From positions 4,580,501-4,644,500 of the forward strand of contig NZ_CP029043.1 in NCBI RefSeq assembly GCF_003074055.1: a stretch of 64,000 nucleotides of DNA. The letters are read 5' to 3'. The notes beneath the pieces are model-generated. The model saw only the letters and a program-made list of their open reading frames with translations. It did not search any database and was not told the origin of the DNA. Of this stretch, positions 17,577 through 27,124 are shown piece after piece (within the stretch, counting starts at the first letter, position 1; each line of letters begins with the position of its first letter). The stretch comes from Streptomyces nigra (GTDB lineage Bacteria; Actinomycetota; Actinomycetes; Streptomycetales; Streptomycetaceae). The translations under genes and the position numbers were made by a program.

Positions 17577-19436
17577 ATGACCCAGCCGCAGCTCCCGCCC
17601 CAGCGGGCGCCGGAGCCGAGAACCGGAGAACGCCGTCCGGTCGATCCGGCGCGGAGCGAGGCGTGCCGGCTGCTGTGCGCGGGGACGTATCTGCACGTCG
17701 GCTACCGGGACGCGGTGATCGACGAGCTGTATGTGCACCGTGAGCGGTTCGCCGCCCCCTCCTACGGTTTCGACGCGGCCCGGGTTCTCGCGCACGCCCT
17801 GCGCGCCCGCCGTCAGGAAGTGGCCTGGGCGGCCGGCATGGCCGGCCTGTGGGTGGTCGCGGCGGTCCTCACCAAGTGGCTGATCGTGATGGTGGTCTTT
17901 CCGATCCTCCTGATCGCGCTGGGCCGCCGGCTGGGCGGCAGCCGTGCCGTCGACAGGCAGCTTCCGCAGCACTTCGCCCTGATCCGTCGCCTCGTCGCCT
18001 TCACGCTGCGCTGGTACGGGCGTATCGACCTGTTCCGCCTGTACGGCCTTCTCATCCTGGTGCTGGTCGCCGGTGCCGAGGAGGCCGCGTCCGACGGGAG
18101 CGTCTCCGGCTCCTTCGGCACTTCCGGTGACGGTTTCCTCGACTCGTCGGGCAGCGGCGACTTCGGCTTCCCGGACCTGCTGGCCGGCGACTTCGCGGAT
18201 CTCAACCGCTTCACCGCCGCGTGTCTGCTGGCCCTGCCGCTGCTGCTCGCCCTGCTCAGCGTGGGGCAGCGCGGTCTGTTCGCGCGCACCATCGCGGGCG
18301 AGCTGTCCAAGGAGCGCTTCCCGGATGTCGCCGGCGACCCGGCCGAGGCCGCGACCGGGCCGCGGTTCCGGGAACTGAGCCGGCGTGTCCGCCAGGAACA
18401 GCACGCGCCGCTGATCCTCTACGCGAAGTCCGATCCGTTCCGCGGCGCGGGCGTGCCGTTCGAACCGTGGTCCCTCTCGATCGAGCTGCGCCCCCGCGAC
18501 ACGCGTGACGGCGACTCGCCGATCGACGCCCTCACCAAGCCCGGGGCGGCGCCCGCGCCCGCGGAGCCGCTCGACAACGACACGGTCCTGCAGAAGATCC
18601 GACCGCTGCTGGAGGAACTGCGCGAGCCGTCGGCCCGCACGTCCCTGCAGGCGTCCGACGTCGTGATCGACCGGCTGCGCGAACTCGTCGTGGACGAGTG
18701 CGTGTTCCTGCCCGCGGAAGGGCTGCCGAGCCGGATGGCCTTCCCGTACACGCCGGAGACGTACGCGATGCACCGCGCCGACGCCGTCGAGGAGGGCGGC
18801 GAGCAGCGGCGGCACTTCCTGCGCGTCCGGGTCGGCGGCTGGGACGAGGAGATCGTCGTCACCGTGTTCGTCCGGGTCCACACGCAGGGCGGGATGCTGA
18901 TGCTGGAGGTCGCGCCGCACGTACTGCCGCCCGTCGACCCGCTGTTCGCGACCGCCGACAGGACGGCGCACGAGCATCTGCACCGCGGCGGGTTCGGCCG
19001 CTACGTCTTCGCGCTGCTGCGCGTCCCGGCCACCACCGGCGAGGCCCTGCGCGTCCTGGTCCGCGCCGTCGCCCAGCAGTGGCGCCAGCTCACCGGCGTC
19101 CACGCGGACACGCTGCCGGACGGGCCCGGCGCCTCCGTGCGGGAACTGGGCGCGGACGACCGGGCGACCCTCTTCCAGGAGATGGACATCGCCCGCTATC
19201 TGAAGTCGGTACAGGACCGGATCGCGGGCGGGGTCCGTCAGGCGCTGTGGAACGCGGGGTACGACATCGCGGAGTTCGAGCAGAAGGTCACCAACGTGTT
19301 CAACAACAGCGGGACCTTCGTCGGCGGCTCGGTCCAGGGCAACGGCATCGCCATCGGCAGGGACAGCAAGGCCACCGCGCCGGCGGGCAAGCCGTCCGGG
19401 GCTCCGTCGGCACGTTCCGGCGGCGCGCCGAAGTAG
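17577..19436 (+). CDS. Unrecognised membrane protein with C-terminal VGGSVxGNGIAIG motif
   Basis: 619 residues, family not recognised. The N-terminal 80 residues are soluble. Hydrophobic spans lie at about 82-114 (two helices), 150-165 and 208-226. The region between the last two is Ser/Gly/Asp-rich. Residues about 250-570 form a large soluble domain with no motif I know. The C-terminus carries NNSGTFVGGSVQGNGIAIG (576-594) and a Pro/Ser tail. The ATG has GGGGGGA 6 nt upstream. The next gene begins 40 bp later and its product starts with nearly the same motif, so the two products probably interact or assemble through it. Confidence 0.7.
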   Translation: MTQPQLPPQRAPEPRTGERRPVDPARSEACRLLCAGTYLHVGYRDAVIDELYVHRERFAAPSYGFDAARVLAHALRARRQEVAWAAGMAGLWVVAAVLTKWLIVMVVFPILLIALGRRLGGSRAVDRQLPQHFALIRRLVAFTLRWYGRIDLFRLYGLLILVLVAGAEEAASDGSVSGSFGTSGDGFLDSSGSGDFGFPDLLAGDFADLNRFTAACLLALPLLLALLSVGQRGLFARTIAGELSKERFPDVAGDPAEAATGPRFRELSRRVRQEQHAPLILYAKSDPFRGAGVPFEPWSLSIELRPRDTRDGDSPIDALTKPGAAPAPAEPLDNDTVLQKIRPLLEELREPSARTSLQASDVVIDRLRELVVDECVFLPAEGLPSRMAFPYTPETYAMHRADAVEEGGEQRRHFLRVRVGGWDEEIVVTVFVRVHTQGGMLMLEVAPHVLPPVDPLFATADRTAHEHLHRGGFGRYVFALLRVPATTGEALRVLVRAVAQQWRQLTGVHADTLPDGPGASVRELGADDRATLFQEMDIARYLKSVQDRIAGGVRQALWNAGYDIAEFEQKVTNVFNNSGTFVGGSVQGNGIAIGRDSKATAPAGKPSGAPSARSGGAPK

Positions 19437-19476
19437 CGGCGGACGCCGAAGCACCAGCAGACAACGGGAGGACGAC

Positions 19477-19860
19477 ATGAACCAGTCACCGGCGGGCGAC
19501 GCCCAGGGCTCCGGCACCTATGTGGGGGGATCCGTCACCGGCAACGGCATCGCGGTCGGTGCCGGGGCGAGCGCCAGTTACACGTCGACGTCGGCCCCGG
19601 CCGACGAGTCGTACCAGGCGCTGCTCCAGGCCGTCCGCGAGCTCGGCGAGGACCTGAAGAGGTACCCGGTCACCCCCGAGACGCGGGAACTCTCCGCGAG
19701 CCTGGAGGAGACCGAGCGGCAGGTCACCACCACCGGCCAGGCCCAGCCGGGCGTCCTCACCCGGCTCCGTACGGCCCTCGAGGCGTCGGGCGGCGTCCTC
19801 GGCGCGATCACGTCGGCGACGGCCCTCGGCACGGCCGTGGCCGGACTCATCGGGGGCTGA
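19477..19860 (+). CDS. Small protein with N-terminal VGGSVxGNGIAVG motif
   Basis: 127 residues. Residues 12-28 (SGTYVGGSVTGNGIAVG) repeat the motif at the C-terminus of the upstream gene product. A Ser/Thr linker and a helical, charged middle (about 45-100, with SYQALLQAVRELGEDLKRYP) follow. The protein ends in a Gly/Ala-rich hydrophobic segment (about 104-127) that could be a membrane-inserting or glycine-zipper helix. GGGAGGACGAC precedes the ATG. Not recognised. The same small-protein-plus-hydrophobic-tail layout occurs in some toxin or conflict components, but that is speculation. Confidence 0.7.
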   Translation: MNQSPAGDAQGSGTYVGGSVTGNGIAVGAGASASYTSTSAPADESYQALLQAVRELGEDLKRYPVTPETRELSASLEETERQVTTTGQAQPGVLTRLRTALEASGGVLGAITSATALGTAVAGLIGG

Positions 19861-19863
19861 ACG

Positions 19864-20748
19864 ATGGGGGGCCGGGGCGCCGGCGAGGTCCGGTGGAACA
19901 AGGAGACCCAGTCGTGGGTGCCGGTGGGCGCGGACGGTCACCCCGCCCCGCCCCCGCCGCCCGTTCGGCCACCCGGGACGGACGGCTCCGGCGGCGAGGC
20001 GCCGGGGGACCGGCACACGCCGGCTCCGCCCGGCCGGCCCCAGCCGCCCTCCGTACCGCCCGGTGCGCCGGGCGGCCGGCGCACCGGAGTCATCGCCGGC
20101 GCGGCCGTGGCGGCGGTCGCGGTCACCGCGCTGGCGGCCTGGCTCGCGGTCGGCGGCACGGGGGACGACGGCGACGACAAGGCGGGCGGCACCGCGTCGA
20201 GCACGTCCGCCACCTCCGAGGACGCCCCGACAGGGCCCTCGGACGCCACGTCCGACTGGGCCGAGCCGACCGACGACACGTTCTCCGCCGCGTCCGAGTC
20301 ACCCGACGTACCGGCCGGCCACCGCCTGGTCGACGACCCCTCGGGCTTCACCACCGTGGTCCCCGAGGACTGGACCCGCAGCGAGCGCGACGCCGGGGCC
20401 GTCGTCTTCTACACCTCGCCCGACGAGCGCAGTCTGCTGCAGATCTTCGAGGTGGTCGAACCGGGCTTCACCCCCGACGAGGCCCTGGGCGAGGCCTTCA
20501 AGACCCTCTCCGAGCAGCCGGGCTTCACGGAGATCAGCCGCGGCCCCGTCCCCGGCGAGACCGATGCGAGCGAACTCGTCTACGAGTACGACAGCAAGGA
20601 CCTCGGCGAGCGGGTCAGGGCCGTCGACCGGGTGTTCCGGACGGACGACGGCGGTCTGTACGCCATGGTCGTCCGCGGCACGACGGACGACTGGCCCACG
20701 AGCCAGGAGACCCTCCAGAACGCACGGTCGGCGTTCACCCCGAGCTGA
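19864..20748 (+). CDS. Single-pass membrane protein with LpqN/PsbP-like ectodomain
   Basis: 294 residues, starting 3 bp after the previous stop. Residues 1-72 are cytoplasmic and Pro-rich, starting with a short WNKETQSWVPV segment. One membrane helix lies at about 74-96. A Thr/Ser/Asp linker then leads to a C-terminal domain (about 150-294) with the pattern LVDDPSGFTTVVPEDWTRSE and ...YEYDSKDLGERVRAVDRVF, resembling the LpqN/PsbP-like lipoprotein fold of actinomycetes. It would place a binding domain outside the membrane, as the third part of the VGGSV operon. Confidence 0.7.
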   Translation: MGGRGAGEVRWNKETQSWVPVGADGHPAPPPPPVRPPGTDGSGGEAPGDRHTPAPPGRPQPPSVPPGAPGGRRTGVIAGAAVAAVAVTALAAWLAVGGTGDDGDDKAGGTASSTSATSEDAPTGPSDATSDWAEPTDDTFSAASESPDVPAGHRLVDDPSGFTTVVPEDWTRSERDAGAVVFYTSPDERSLLQIFEVVEPGFTPDEALGEAFKTLSEQPGFTEISRGPVPGETDASELVYEYDSKDLGERVRAVDRVFRTDDGGLYAMVVRGTTDDWPTSQETLQNARSAFTPS

Positions 20749-20958
20749 CGCCGGGCCGCCGTTTCTCGAACCCGCACCCGGCCCAGGCCGAGGTGGCGAT
20801 GCGCTATGTCAGGTTATGGGCGGATCTCCAGTGACCCGGCGCACTTTCGTTCGCCGATCGCGCATGTAAGCGAGGGGTGCGGGCAGGTGCACTCGGTCCC
20901 GTGAGTGACCCCTGTGTGACGCATGGGTTCGTGACAGGAACGGAAGGCAACACCGATC

Positions 20959-22485
20959 ATGGCGGACAGTACGGAACTCCAGGCACGCGGCACCATCCAC
21001 GTGGGAGGGGAATGGCGCGGCGCCGTCTCCGGCGCGACGCGCGAGATCCTCGACCCCGCGGACGCGTCGCCGTTCGCCGTGGTCGCGGAGGGCGACGAGC
21101 AGGACGTCGACCTGGCGGTGGCGGCCGCGAAGCGCGCCTTCGACGGCGGACAGGGGGAGTGGCCCCGCACCCCGGTCGCCGACCGGGCGGCCCTGCTGCG
21201 CAAGGTCGCCGACCTGCTGGTGCGCGACCGCGAGAAGCTCGGCCTGCTGGAGAGCCGCGACGCCGGGAAGACCGTCGAGGAGGGGCGCGTCGACATCGAC
21301 TGCGTCGCCGACGCCTTCCGGTACTTCGCCGACCTCGTCGCCGCCGAGGCCCCCGGCCGGGTCGTCGACGCCGGGTCCCCGGACCTCCACAGCGTCGTCG
21401 TGCACGAGCCGGTCGGCGTCTGCGCGCTGATCACGCCGTGGAACTACCCGCTGCTCCAGGCCAGCTGGAAGATCGCCCCGGCGCTCGCCGCCGGCAACAC
21501 CTTCGTCGTCAAGCCCAGCGAGATCACCCCGCTGACGACGATCGCCCTGATCGACCTGCTCGCCGAGGCCGGCCTGCCCGCCGGTGCCGCCAACATCGTC
21601 ACCGGCCCCGGCCACTCCGTCGGCGCCCGGCTCTCCGAGCACCCCGACGTCGACCTGGTCTCCTTCACCGGCGGCCTGGCCAGCGGCACCAAGGTCGCCC
21701 AGGCCGCCGCGCCCACCGTCAAGAAGGTCGCGCTCGAACTCGGCGGCAAGAACCCCAACGTGGTCTTCGCCGACGCCTGCGCCACCGACGAGGACTTCGA
21801 CACCGCCGTCGACCAGGCCCTCAACGCCGCGTTCATCCACAGCGGCCAGGTCTGCTCGGCCGGCTCCCGGCTCATCGTCGAGGAGCCCGTACGCGACCGC
21901 TTCGTCGGCGAACTCGCCCGCCGGGCGCAGAAGATCCGCCTCGGCCGCGGCACCGCCGACGGCGTCGAGTGCGGCCCGCTCGTCTCCGAGCAGCAGCGCG
22001 ACAAGGTCGAGGCGTACGTCGAGTCCGCGCTCAAGGAGGGCGCCGTGCTGCGCTCCGGCGGCCGGCGTCCCGAGCCGTCCGCGGACCGCCCGGCGAGCGG
22101 CTGGTTCTACGAGCCGACCGTCCTCGACCACTGCCACCGCGAGATGCGCGTCGTCCGCGAGGAGGTCTTCGGCCCGGTCCTCACCGTCGAGACCTTCCGC
22201 ACCGAGGACGAGGCCGTCGCCCTCGCCAACGACACCGAGTACGGCCTCGCCGGCGCCGTGTGGACCGCCGACGCCGGCCGCGCCCGCCGGGTCGCCGGAC
22301 GGCTGCGCCACGGCACCGTCTGGATCAACGACTTCCACCCCTACCTCCCGCAGGCGGAGTGGGGCGGCTTCGGCAAGAGCGGCGTAGGACGCGAACTCGG
22401 CCCCGCAGGACTCGCCGAGTACCGCGAGACCAAGCACGTGTACCAGAACCTCGCGCCCCGCCCGGTGCGCTGGTTCGCCGGCTGA
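20959..22485 (+). CDS. betB: Betaine aldehyde dehydrogenase
   Basis: NAD(P)-dependent oxidation of betaine aldehyde to glycine betaine, the second step from choline. 508 residues of the aldehyde dehydrogenase superfamily with Asn162 (PWNYPLLQ), Glu260 in LELGGKNP and the catalytic Cys299 in SGQVCSAG. ACGGAAGG precedes the ATG. The specificity call rests on the operon: a choline-dehydrogenase-like gene and a betaine-type ABC transporter follow. Confidence 0.9.
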   Translation: MADSTELQARGTIHVGGEWRGAVSGATREILDPADASPFAVVAEGDEQDVDLAVAAAKRAFDGGQGEWPRTPVADRAALLRKVADLLVRDREKLGLLESRDAGKTVEEGRVDIDCVADAFRYFADLVAAEAPGRVVDAGSPDLHSVVVHEPVGVCALITPWNYPLLQASWKIAPALAAGNTFVVKPSEITPLTTIALIDLLAEAGLPAGAANIVTGPGHSVGARLSEHPDVDLVSFTGGLASGTKVAQAAAPTVKKVALELGGKNPNVVFADACATDEDFDTAVDQALNAAFIHSGQVCSAGSRLIVEEPVRDRFVGELARRAQKIRLGRGTADGVECGPLVSEQQRDKVEAYVESALKEGAVLRSGGRRPEPSADRPASGWFYEPTVLDHCHREMRVVREEVFGPVLTVETFRTEDEAVALANDTEYGLAGAVWTADAGRARRVAGRLRHGTVWINDFHPYLPQAEWGGFGKSGVGRELGPAGLAEYRETKHVYQNLAPRPVRWFAG

Positions 22486-22541
22486 CACTTCGACCCCTTC
22501 TCGCCGTACGAGACGTCGCAAGCCCCTGGAGTACCCCCCTC

Positions 22542-24071
22542 ATGTCCGAGAACACCCCTGTCTACGACTACGTCGTCGTCGGAGGTGGCACCGCGGGTTC
22601 GGTGATCGCCTCCCGGCTCACCGAGAACCCCGATGTCACCGTCGCCGTCATCGAGGGCGGCCCCAGTGACGTCGGCCGCGACGACGTCCTGACCCTGCGC
22701 CGCTGGATGGGCCTCCTCGGCGGTGAACTCGACTACGACTACCCGACCACCGAACAGCCGCGCGGCAACAGCCACATCCGGCACAGCCGGGCCCGGGTGC
22801 TCGGCGGCTGCTCCTCGCACAACACCCTGATCGCCTTCAAGCCGCTGCCGTCCGACTGGGACGAGTGGGAGGCGGCCGGCGCCGAGGGCTGGGGCGCGGT
22901 GCCCATGGAGGCGTACTACGCCCGGCTGAAGAACAACATCGTCCCGGTCGACGAGAAGGACCGGAACGCCATCGCCCGCGACTTCGTCGACGCCGCCCGG
23001 GAGACGCTCGGCGTCCCACGTGTCGAGGGCTTCAACAAGAAGCCGTTCACCGACGGCGTCGGCTTCTTCGACCTCGCCTACCACCCCGAGAACAACAAGC
23101 GCTCCTCGGCGTCGGTGGCGTATCTGCACCCCGTCATGGACGAGCGGGAGAACCTCACGATCCTGCTGGAGACGTGGGCGTACCGGCTGGAGCTGGACGG
23201 CACCCGCGCCGAGGGCGTGCACGTGCGGACCAAGGACGGCGAGGAGACGCTGATCCGGGCCCGCCGCGAGGTCGTCCTGTGCGCCGGCGCCGTGGACACG
23301 CCCCGTCTGCTGCTGCACTCCGGCGTCGGCCCGGCGCGGGACCTGACCGAGCTGGGCATCCCGGTCGCCCACGATCTGCCGGGCGTCGGCGAGAACCTGC
23401 TCGACCACCCCGAGTCCGTGATCGTCTGGGAGACCGACGGACCCATCCCGGACAACTCCGCGATGGACTCCGACGCGGGCCTGTTCGTGCGGCGCGACCC
23501 CGAACACCCGGGCCCCGACCTGATGTTCCACTTCTACCAGATCCCGTTCACGGACAACCCGGAGCGACTGGGCTACCAGCGGCCGGAGTTCGGTGTCTCC
23601 ATGACCCCGAACATCCCCAAGCCGAAGAGCCGCGGCCGGCTCTACCTGACCAGCGCCGACCCGTCCGTGAAGCCCGCGCTGGACTTCCGGTACTTCACCG
23701 ACGAGGACGACTACGACGCCCGCACACTCGTCGACGGCATCCGCATCGCCCGCGAGATCGCCGCGCGGGAACCCCTCGCGCACTGGATCAAGCGCGAGGT
23801 CTGCCCCGGCCCGGAGATCACCGGCGACGAGGAGCTCAGCGAGTACGCGCGCAAGGTCGCGCACACCGTGTACCACCCGGCCGGCACCTGCCGTATGGGC
23901 GCCGCCGGCGACGAACTGGCCGTCGTGGACCCCGAACTGCGGATCCGCGGCCTCGAAGGCATCCGAATAGCCGATGCCTCCGTCTTCCCGACCATGACCG
24001 CCGTGAACCCGATGATCGGTGTGCTCATGGTCGGGGAGGAGGCGGCGGACCTGATGGGAGGTGAGGCGTGA
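22542..24071 (+). CDS. betA: GMC oxidoreductase, probable choline dehydrogenase
   Basis: FAD-dependent glucose-methanol-choline oxidoreductase, 509 residues. It has the N-terminal dinucleotide-binding VVGGGTAGSVIASRL (12-26) with Glu38, the GMC signature around GGCSSHN (88-94), and the catalytic pair His445 (YHPAGTCRMG) and Asn489 (TAVNPM). It probably oxidises choline to betaine aldehyde, given betB 56 bp upstream and the betaine transporter downstream. Its stop overlaps the next start, implying coupling. An alcohol oxidase of another specificity is the alternative. Confidence 0.85.
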   Translation: MSENTPVYDYVVVGGGTAGSVIASRLTENPDVTVAVIEGGPSDVGRDDVLTLRRWMGLLGGELDYDYPTTEQPRGNSHIRHSRARVLGGCSSHNTLIAFKPLPSDWDEWEAAGAEGWGAVPMEAYYARLKNNIVPVDEKDRNAIARDFVDAARETLGVPRVEGFNKKPFTDGVGFFDLAYHPENNKRSSASVAYLHPVMDERENLTILLETWAYRLELDGTRAEGVHVRTKDGEETLIRARREVVLCAGAVDTPRLLLHSGVGPARDLTELGIPVAHDLPGVGENLLDHPESVIVWETDGPIPDNSAMDSDAGLFVRRDPEHPGPDLMFHFYQIPFTDNPERLGYQRPEFGVSMTPNIPKPKSRGRLYLTSADPSVKPALDFRYFTDEDDYDARTLVDGIRIAREIAAREPLAHWIKREVCPGPEITGDEELSEYARKVAHTVYHPAGTCRMGAAGDELAVVDPELRIRGLEGIRIADASVFPTMTAVNPMIGVLMVGEEAADLMGGEA

Positions 24072-25174
24072 TGAGTACGACCGCTCCCCTGACGCCTCGT
24101 GACGCGACACCCGAGACCCGCAAGCCCCCGACCGGTGAGCCGGTCTTCTCCGTCGACGGCCTGTGGAAGGTCTTCGGCCCGAAGGCGCACCGGGTCCCCG
24201 CCGACCCGGAACTCGCCGCGCTCCCGGCGGCCGAGCTGCGCGAGCGCACCGGCTGCACGGCGGCCGTGCGGGACGTGTCCTTCGACGTCCGCAAGGGCGA
24301 GGTCTTCGTCGTCATGGGCCTGTCCGGCTCCGGCAAGTCCACCCTGGTGCGCTGTCTGACCCGGCTCATCGAGCCGACCGCCGGCAGCATCGCCATCGAC
24401 GGCGAGGACGTCCGCGCCATGGACCGCGGCCGGCTGCGCGAACTGCGCCGGCACCGCGCCGCCATGGTCTTCCAGCACTTCGGCCTGCTCCCGCACCGCA
24501 CCGTCCTCGACAACGTGGCGTACGGGCTGGAGATCCAGGGCCTCGGCAAGGCCGCGCGCCGCGAGCGGGCCGCCGAGGTGGTGGCCAAGGTCGGCCTTCA
24601 GGGCATGGAGCACCGCAGACCGGGTCAGCTCTCCGGCGGTCAGCGCCAGCGCGTCGGGCTCGCCCGGGCGCTCGCGGTCGACCCCGAGGTGCTGCTCTTC
24701 GACGAGCCGTTCAGCGCGCTCGACCCGCTGATCCGGCGGGACATGCAGGAGGAGGTCGTCCGCCTGCACCAGGAGGAGGGCCGCACGATGGTCTTCATCA
24801 CCCACGACCTGAGCGAGGCGCTGAAGCTCGGCGACCGCATCGCCCTCATGCGCGACGGCCGGGTCGTCCAGCTCGGCACCCCCGAGGAGATCGTCGGCTC
24901 CCCGGCCGACGACTACGTCCGTGAGTTCGTCCGTGACGTCCCGCGCGAACAGGTCATGACCGTCCGCACCGCCATGCGCGCCGCATCCGCCGACGAGACC
25001 GGCAACGGCCCGGCCCTCGCGCCGGACGCCACCGTGTCCGAGGCGATCGAGGCCGTGGCCCGCACCGGCTCCCCGGCCCGGGTCGTCGAGGACGGCCGCT
25101 GCCTGGGGGTGGTGGACCACGAACGGCTTCTCGGTGTCGTGGCCGGAACGGAGCAGCCCAAGGGGGCGGTCTGA
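24068..25174 (+). CDS. proV: Glycine betaine/proline ABC transporter ATPase
   Basis: 368 residues, QAT-type ATPase of osmoprotectant import. Walker A GLSGSGKST (84-92), signature LSGGQRQRV (188-196), Walker B LLFDEPFSALDP (209-220). The insert between strand 1 and Walker A (about 38-66, AALPAAELRERTG) is typical of ProV/OpuAA. The last 60 residues hold a single reduced CBS-like segment, the part that senses ionic strength in OpuA. Both GTG 24068 and ATG 24071 are possible starts behind GGGAGGTG. It overlaps betA and the permease gene at each end. Confidence 0.92.
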   Translation: MMSTTAPLTPRDATPETRKPPTGEPVFSVDGLWKVFGPKAHRVPADPELAALPAAELRERTGCTAAVRDVSFDVRKGEVFVVMGLSGSGKSTLVRCLTRLIEPTAGSIAIDGEDVRAMDRGRLRELRRHRAAMVFQHFGLLPHRTVLDNVAYGLEIQGLGKAARRERAAEVVAKVGLQGMEHRRPGQLSGGQRQRVGLARALAVDPEVLLFDEPFSALDPLIRRDMQEEVVRLHQEEGRTMVFITHDLSEALKLGDRIALMRDGRVVQLGTPEEIVGSPADDYVREFVRDVPREQVMTVRTAMRAASADETGNGPALAPDATVSEAIEAVARTGSPARVVEDGRCLGVVDHERLLGVVAGTEQPKGAV

Positions 25175-27123
25175 TGACGACCGTCACCGCCACCGCCGCG
25201 CGCCCCGCCGCGCCGGGCCTGCTCGCGCGCCCCGCCGTCCGCAAGCTCGCGGTGCTCGCCGTCGTCGCCGCGATCCTGGTGCCGCTGGCCCACGCCCGCT
25301 GGTCCAGCGGCAGCTGGCCGGCCGCCCTCACCATCGACGTGTCCGGGCCGCTGACCGACACCAGCACCTGGATCATCGACAACCGCGACAGCCACCCGCT
25401 GTTCCTCTACTTCTTCGGGCACATCAGCAACGCGGTCGTGCTCGCCGTACGGGGTGTGTACCTCGTGCTGCTCGCCGCGGGCTGGGCCGGTGTCACCGCC
25501 GCCGCGGCCCTCGTCGCCTGGCGTGTCGCCGGGTGGAGGCTGGCCGCCGGGACCGGCGTGGCGTTCCTCGCCTGCGGGTTCCTCGGCATGTGGGTGCCGA
25601 CCACGCAGACCCTCGCTCTGATGGTCGTGGCCGTCCTCGCCTCGGTCGTCGTCGGCGCCCTGCTGGGGCTCGCCGCCGGACTGTCGGACCGCGCGGACAA
25701 GGTGCTGCGGCCCGTCCTGGACACCATGCAGGTGCTGCCCGCCTTCGCGTATCTGCTGCCCGTCGTGCTGATCTTCGGCATCGGCGTGCCCGCCGCCGTC
25801 CTCGCCACCGTCGTCTACGCCGCCCCGCCGATGGCCCGGCTCACCGCCCTGGGCCTGCGCGGCGCCGACAAGGAGGTCCTGGAGGCCGTCGAGTCGCTCG
25901 GCGCGACCGCGCGGCAGCGCCTGCTGACCGCCCGTATCCCGCTGGCCCGCAAGGAACTGCTGCTCGGCCTCAACCAGACGATCATGATGGCGCTGTCGAT
26001 GGCGGTCATCGCCTCCGTCATCGGCGCGGGCGGCCTCGGTGACCGCGTCTACCAGGCGCTGGCCTCGGTCGACGTCGGCGCCGCGCTCGCCGCCGGCATC
26101 CCGATCGTGCTGCTCGCCGTCGTCCTGGACCGCGTCACCGGCGCCGCCGGGGAGGCCCTCGGCGAGGAGCCGCACCCCCACGGCCGGCGACTGTGGCTGG
26201 TCGCGCTGGCCGGTGCCGTCGCCGTGGCCGTCGCCGGTCGGCTCGTGGGCCGGCTCGACTGGCCCGACGCGTGGGTCCTGAACATCGCCGAGCCCGTCAA
26301 CCGCGCCGTCGACTGGATGACCGCGCACCTCTACTCCGGTGTGCCCGTCGTCGGCGGCACCGCCGACTGGGCCGGCCGCTTCACCACCTGGGTCCTCGAC
26401 CCGGTGCGCGACGGCCTGCAAGGGCTGCCCTGGTGGGGACTCCTGCTGATCGTCGCCGCCCTGGCCTGGCTGATCGGCACCTGGCGCACCGCGCTGACCG
26501 CCGTCCTCGCCCTGGCCGCGATCGGTGTGCTCGGCGTGTGGAAGCCGTCGCTCGACACGCTCTCCCAGGTCCTCGCGGCCGTCGCCGTCACCCTGGTCGT
26601 GGGCTTCGCGACCGGTGTCGCGGCCGCCCGCAGCGACCGCTTCGAACGGCTGCTGCGCCCGGTCCTGGACGTCTTCCAGACGATGCCGCAGTTCGTGTAC
26701 CTCATCCCGGTCGTCGCCCTGTTCGGTGTGGGCCGGGCCCCCGCGGTCGCCGCCGCGGTCGTCTACGCGCTGCCCGCCGTCGTCCGGATCACCACGCAGG
26801 GCCTGCGCCAGGTCGACCCGGCCGCCCTGGAGTCCGCCCGCTCGCTCGGCGCGACCCCGGCGCAGCAGCTCCGCCAGGTCCAGCTCCCGCTGGCCCGCCG
26901 CGCGCTGCTCCTCGCCGTCAACCAGGGCGTCGTCCTGGTCCTCGCCGTCGTCATCATCGGCGGCCTGGTCGGCGGAGGCGCGCTCGGCTACGACGTCGTC
27001 TTCGGCCTCGCGCAGGGCGACCTGGCGACCGGTCTGGTGGCCGGCGCCGCGATCGTCTGCCTCGGCCTGATGCTCGACCGGGTGACCCAGCCGACCGAAC
27101 GCCGCGCGACGAAGGGAGCCTGA
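25174..27123 (+). CDS. proW: Fused tandem glycine betaine/proline permease
   Basis: 649 residues, two permease domains in one chain. Each half has several membrane spans and a complete EAA loop: the first near residues 228-293 (ESLGATARQRLLTARIPL), the second near 540-608 (RSLGATPAQQLRQVQLPL). A normal ProW/OpuAB has one such domain and works as a dimer, so this is an internal fusion of two ProW units. The start ATG overlaps the ATPase stop by 1 nt. Confidence 0.92.
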   Translation: MTTVTATAARPAAPGLLARPAVRKLAVLAVVAAILVPLAHARWSSGSWPAALTIDVSGPLTDTSTWIIDNRDSHPLFLYFFGHISNAVVLAVRGVYLVLLAAGWAGVTAAAALVAWRVAGWRLAAGTGVAFLACGFLGMWVPTTQTLALMVVAVLASVVVGALLGLAAGLSDRADKVLRPVLDTMQVLPAFAYLLPVVLIFGIGVPAAVLATVVYAAPPMARLTALGLRGADKEVLEAVESLGATARQRLLTARIPLARKELLLGLNQTIMMALSMAVIASVIGAGGLGDRVYQALASVDVGAALAAGIPIVLLAVVLDRVTGAAGEALGEEPHPHGRRLWLVALAGAVAVAVAGRLVGRLDWPDAWVLNIAEPVNRAVDWMTAHLYSGVPVVGGTADWAGRFTTWVLDPVRDGLQGLPWWGLLLIVAALAWLIGTWRTALTAVLALAAIGVLGVWKPSLDTLSQVLAAVAVTLVVGFATGVAAARSDRFERLLRPVLDVFQTMPQFVYLIPVVALFGVGRAPAVAAAVVYALPAVVRITTQGLRQVDPAALESARSLGATPAQQLRQVQLPLARRALLLAVNQGVVLVLAVVIIGGLVGGGALGYDVVFGLAQGDLATGLVAGAAIVCLGLMLDRVTQPTERRATKGA

Positions 27124-27124
27124 C

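Noticed and set aside
16404..19517. A 1037-codon minus-strand frame opposite mdh and the VGGSV gene
   Set aside because: Crosses a perfect mdh terminator and two supported genes; no protein-like composition.
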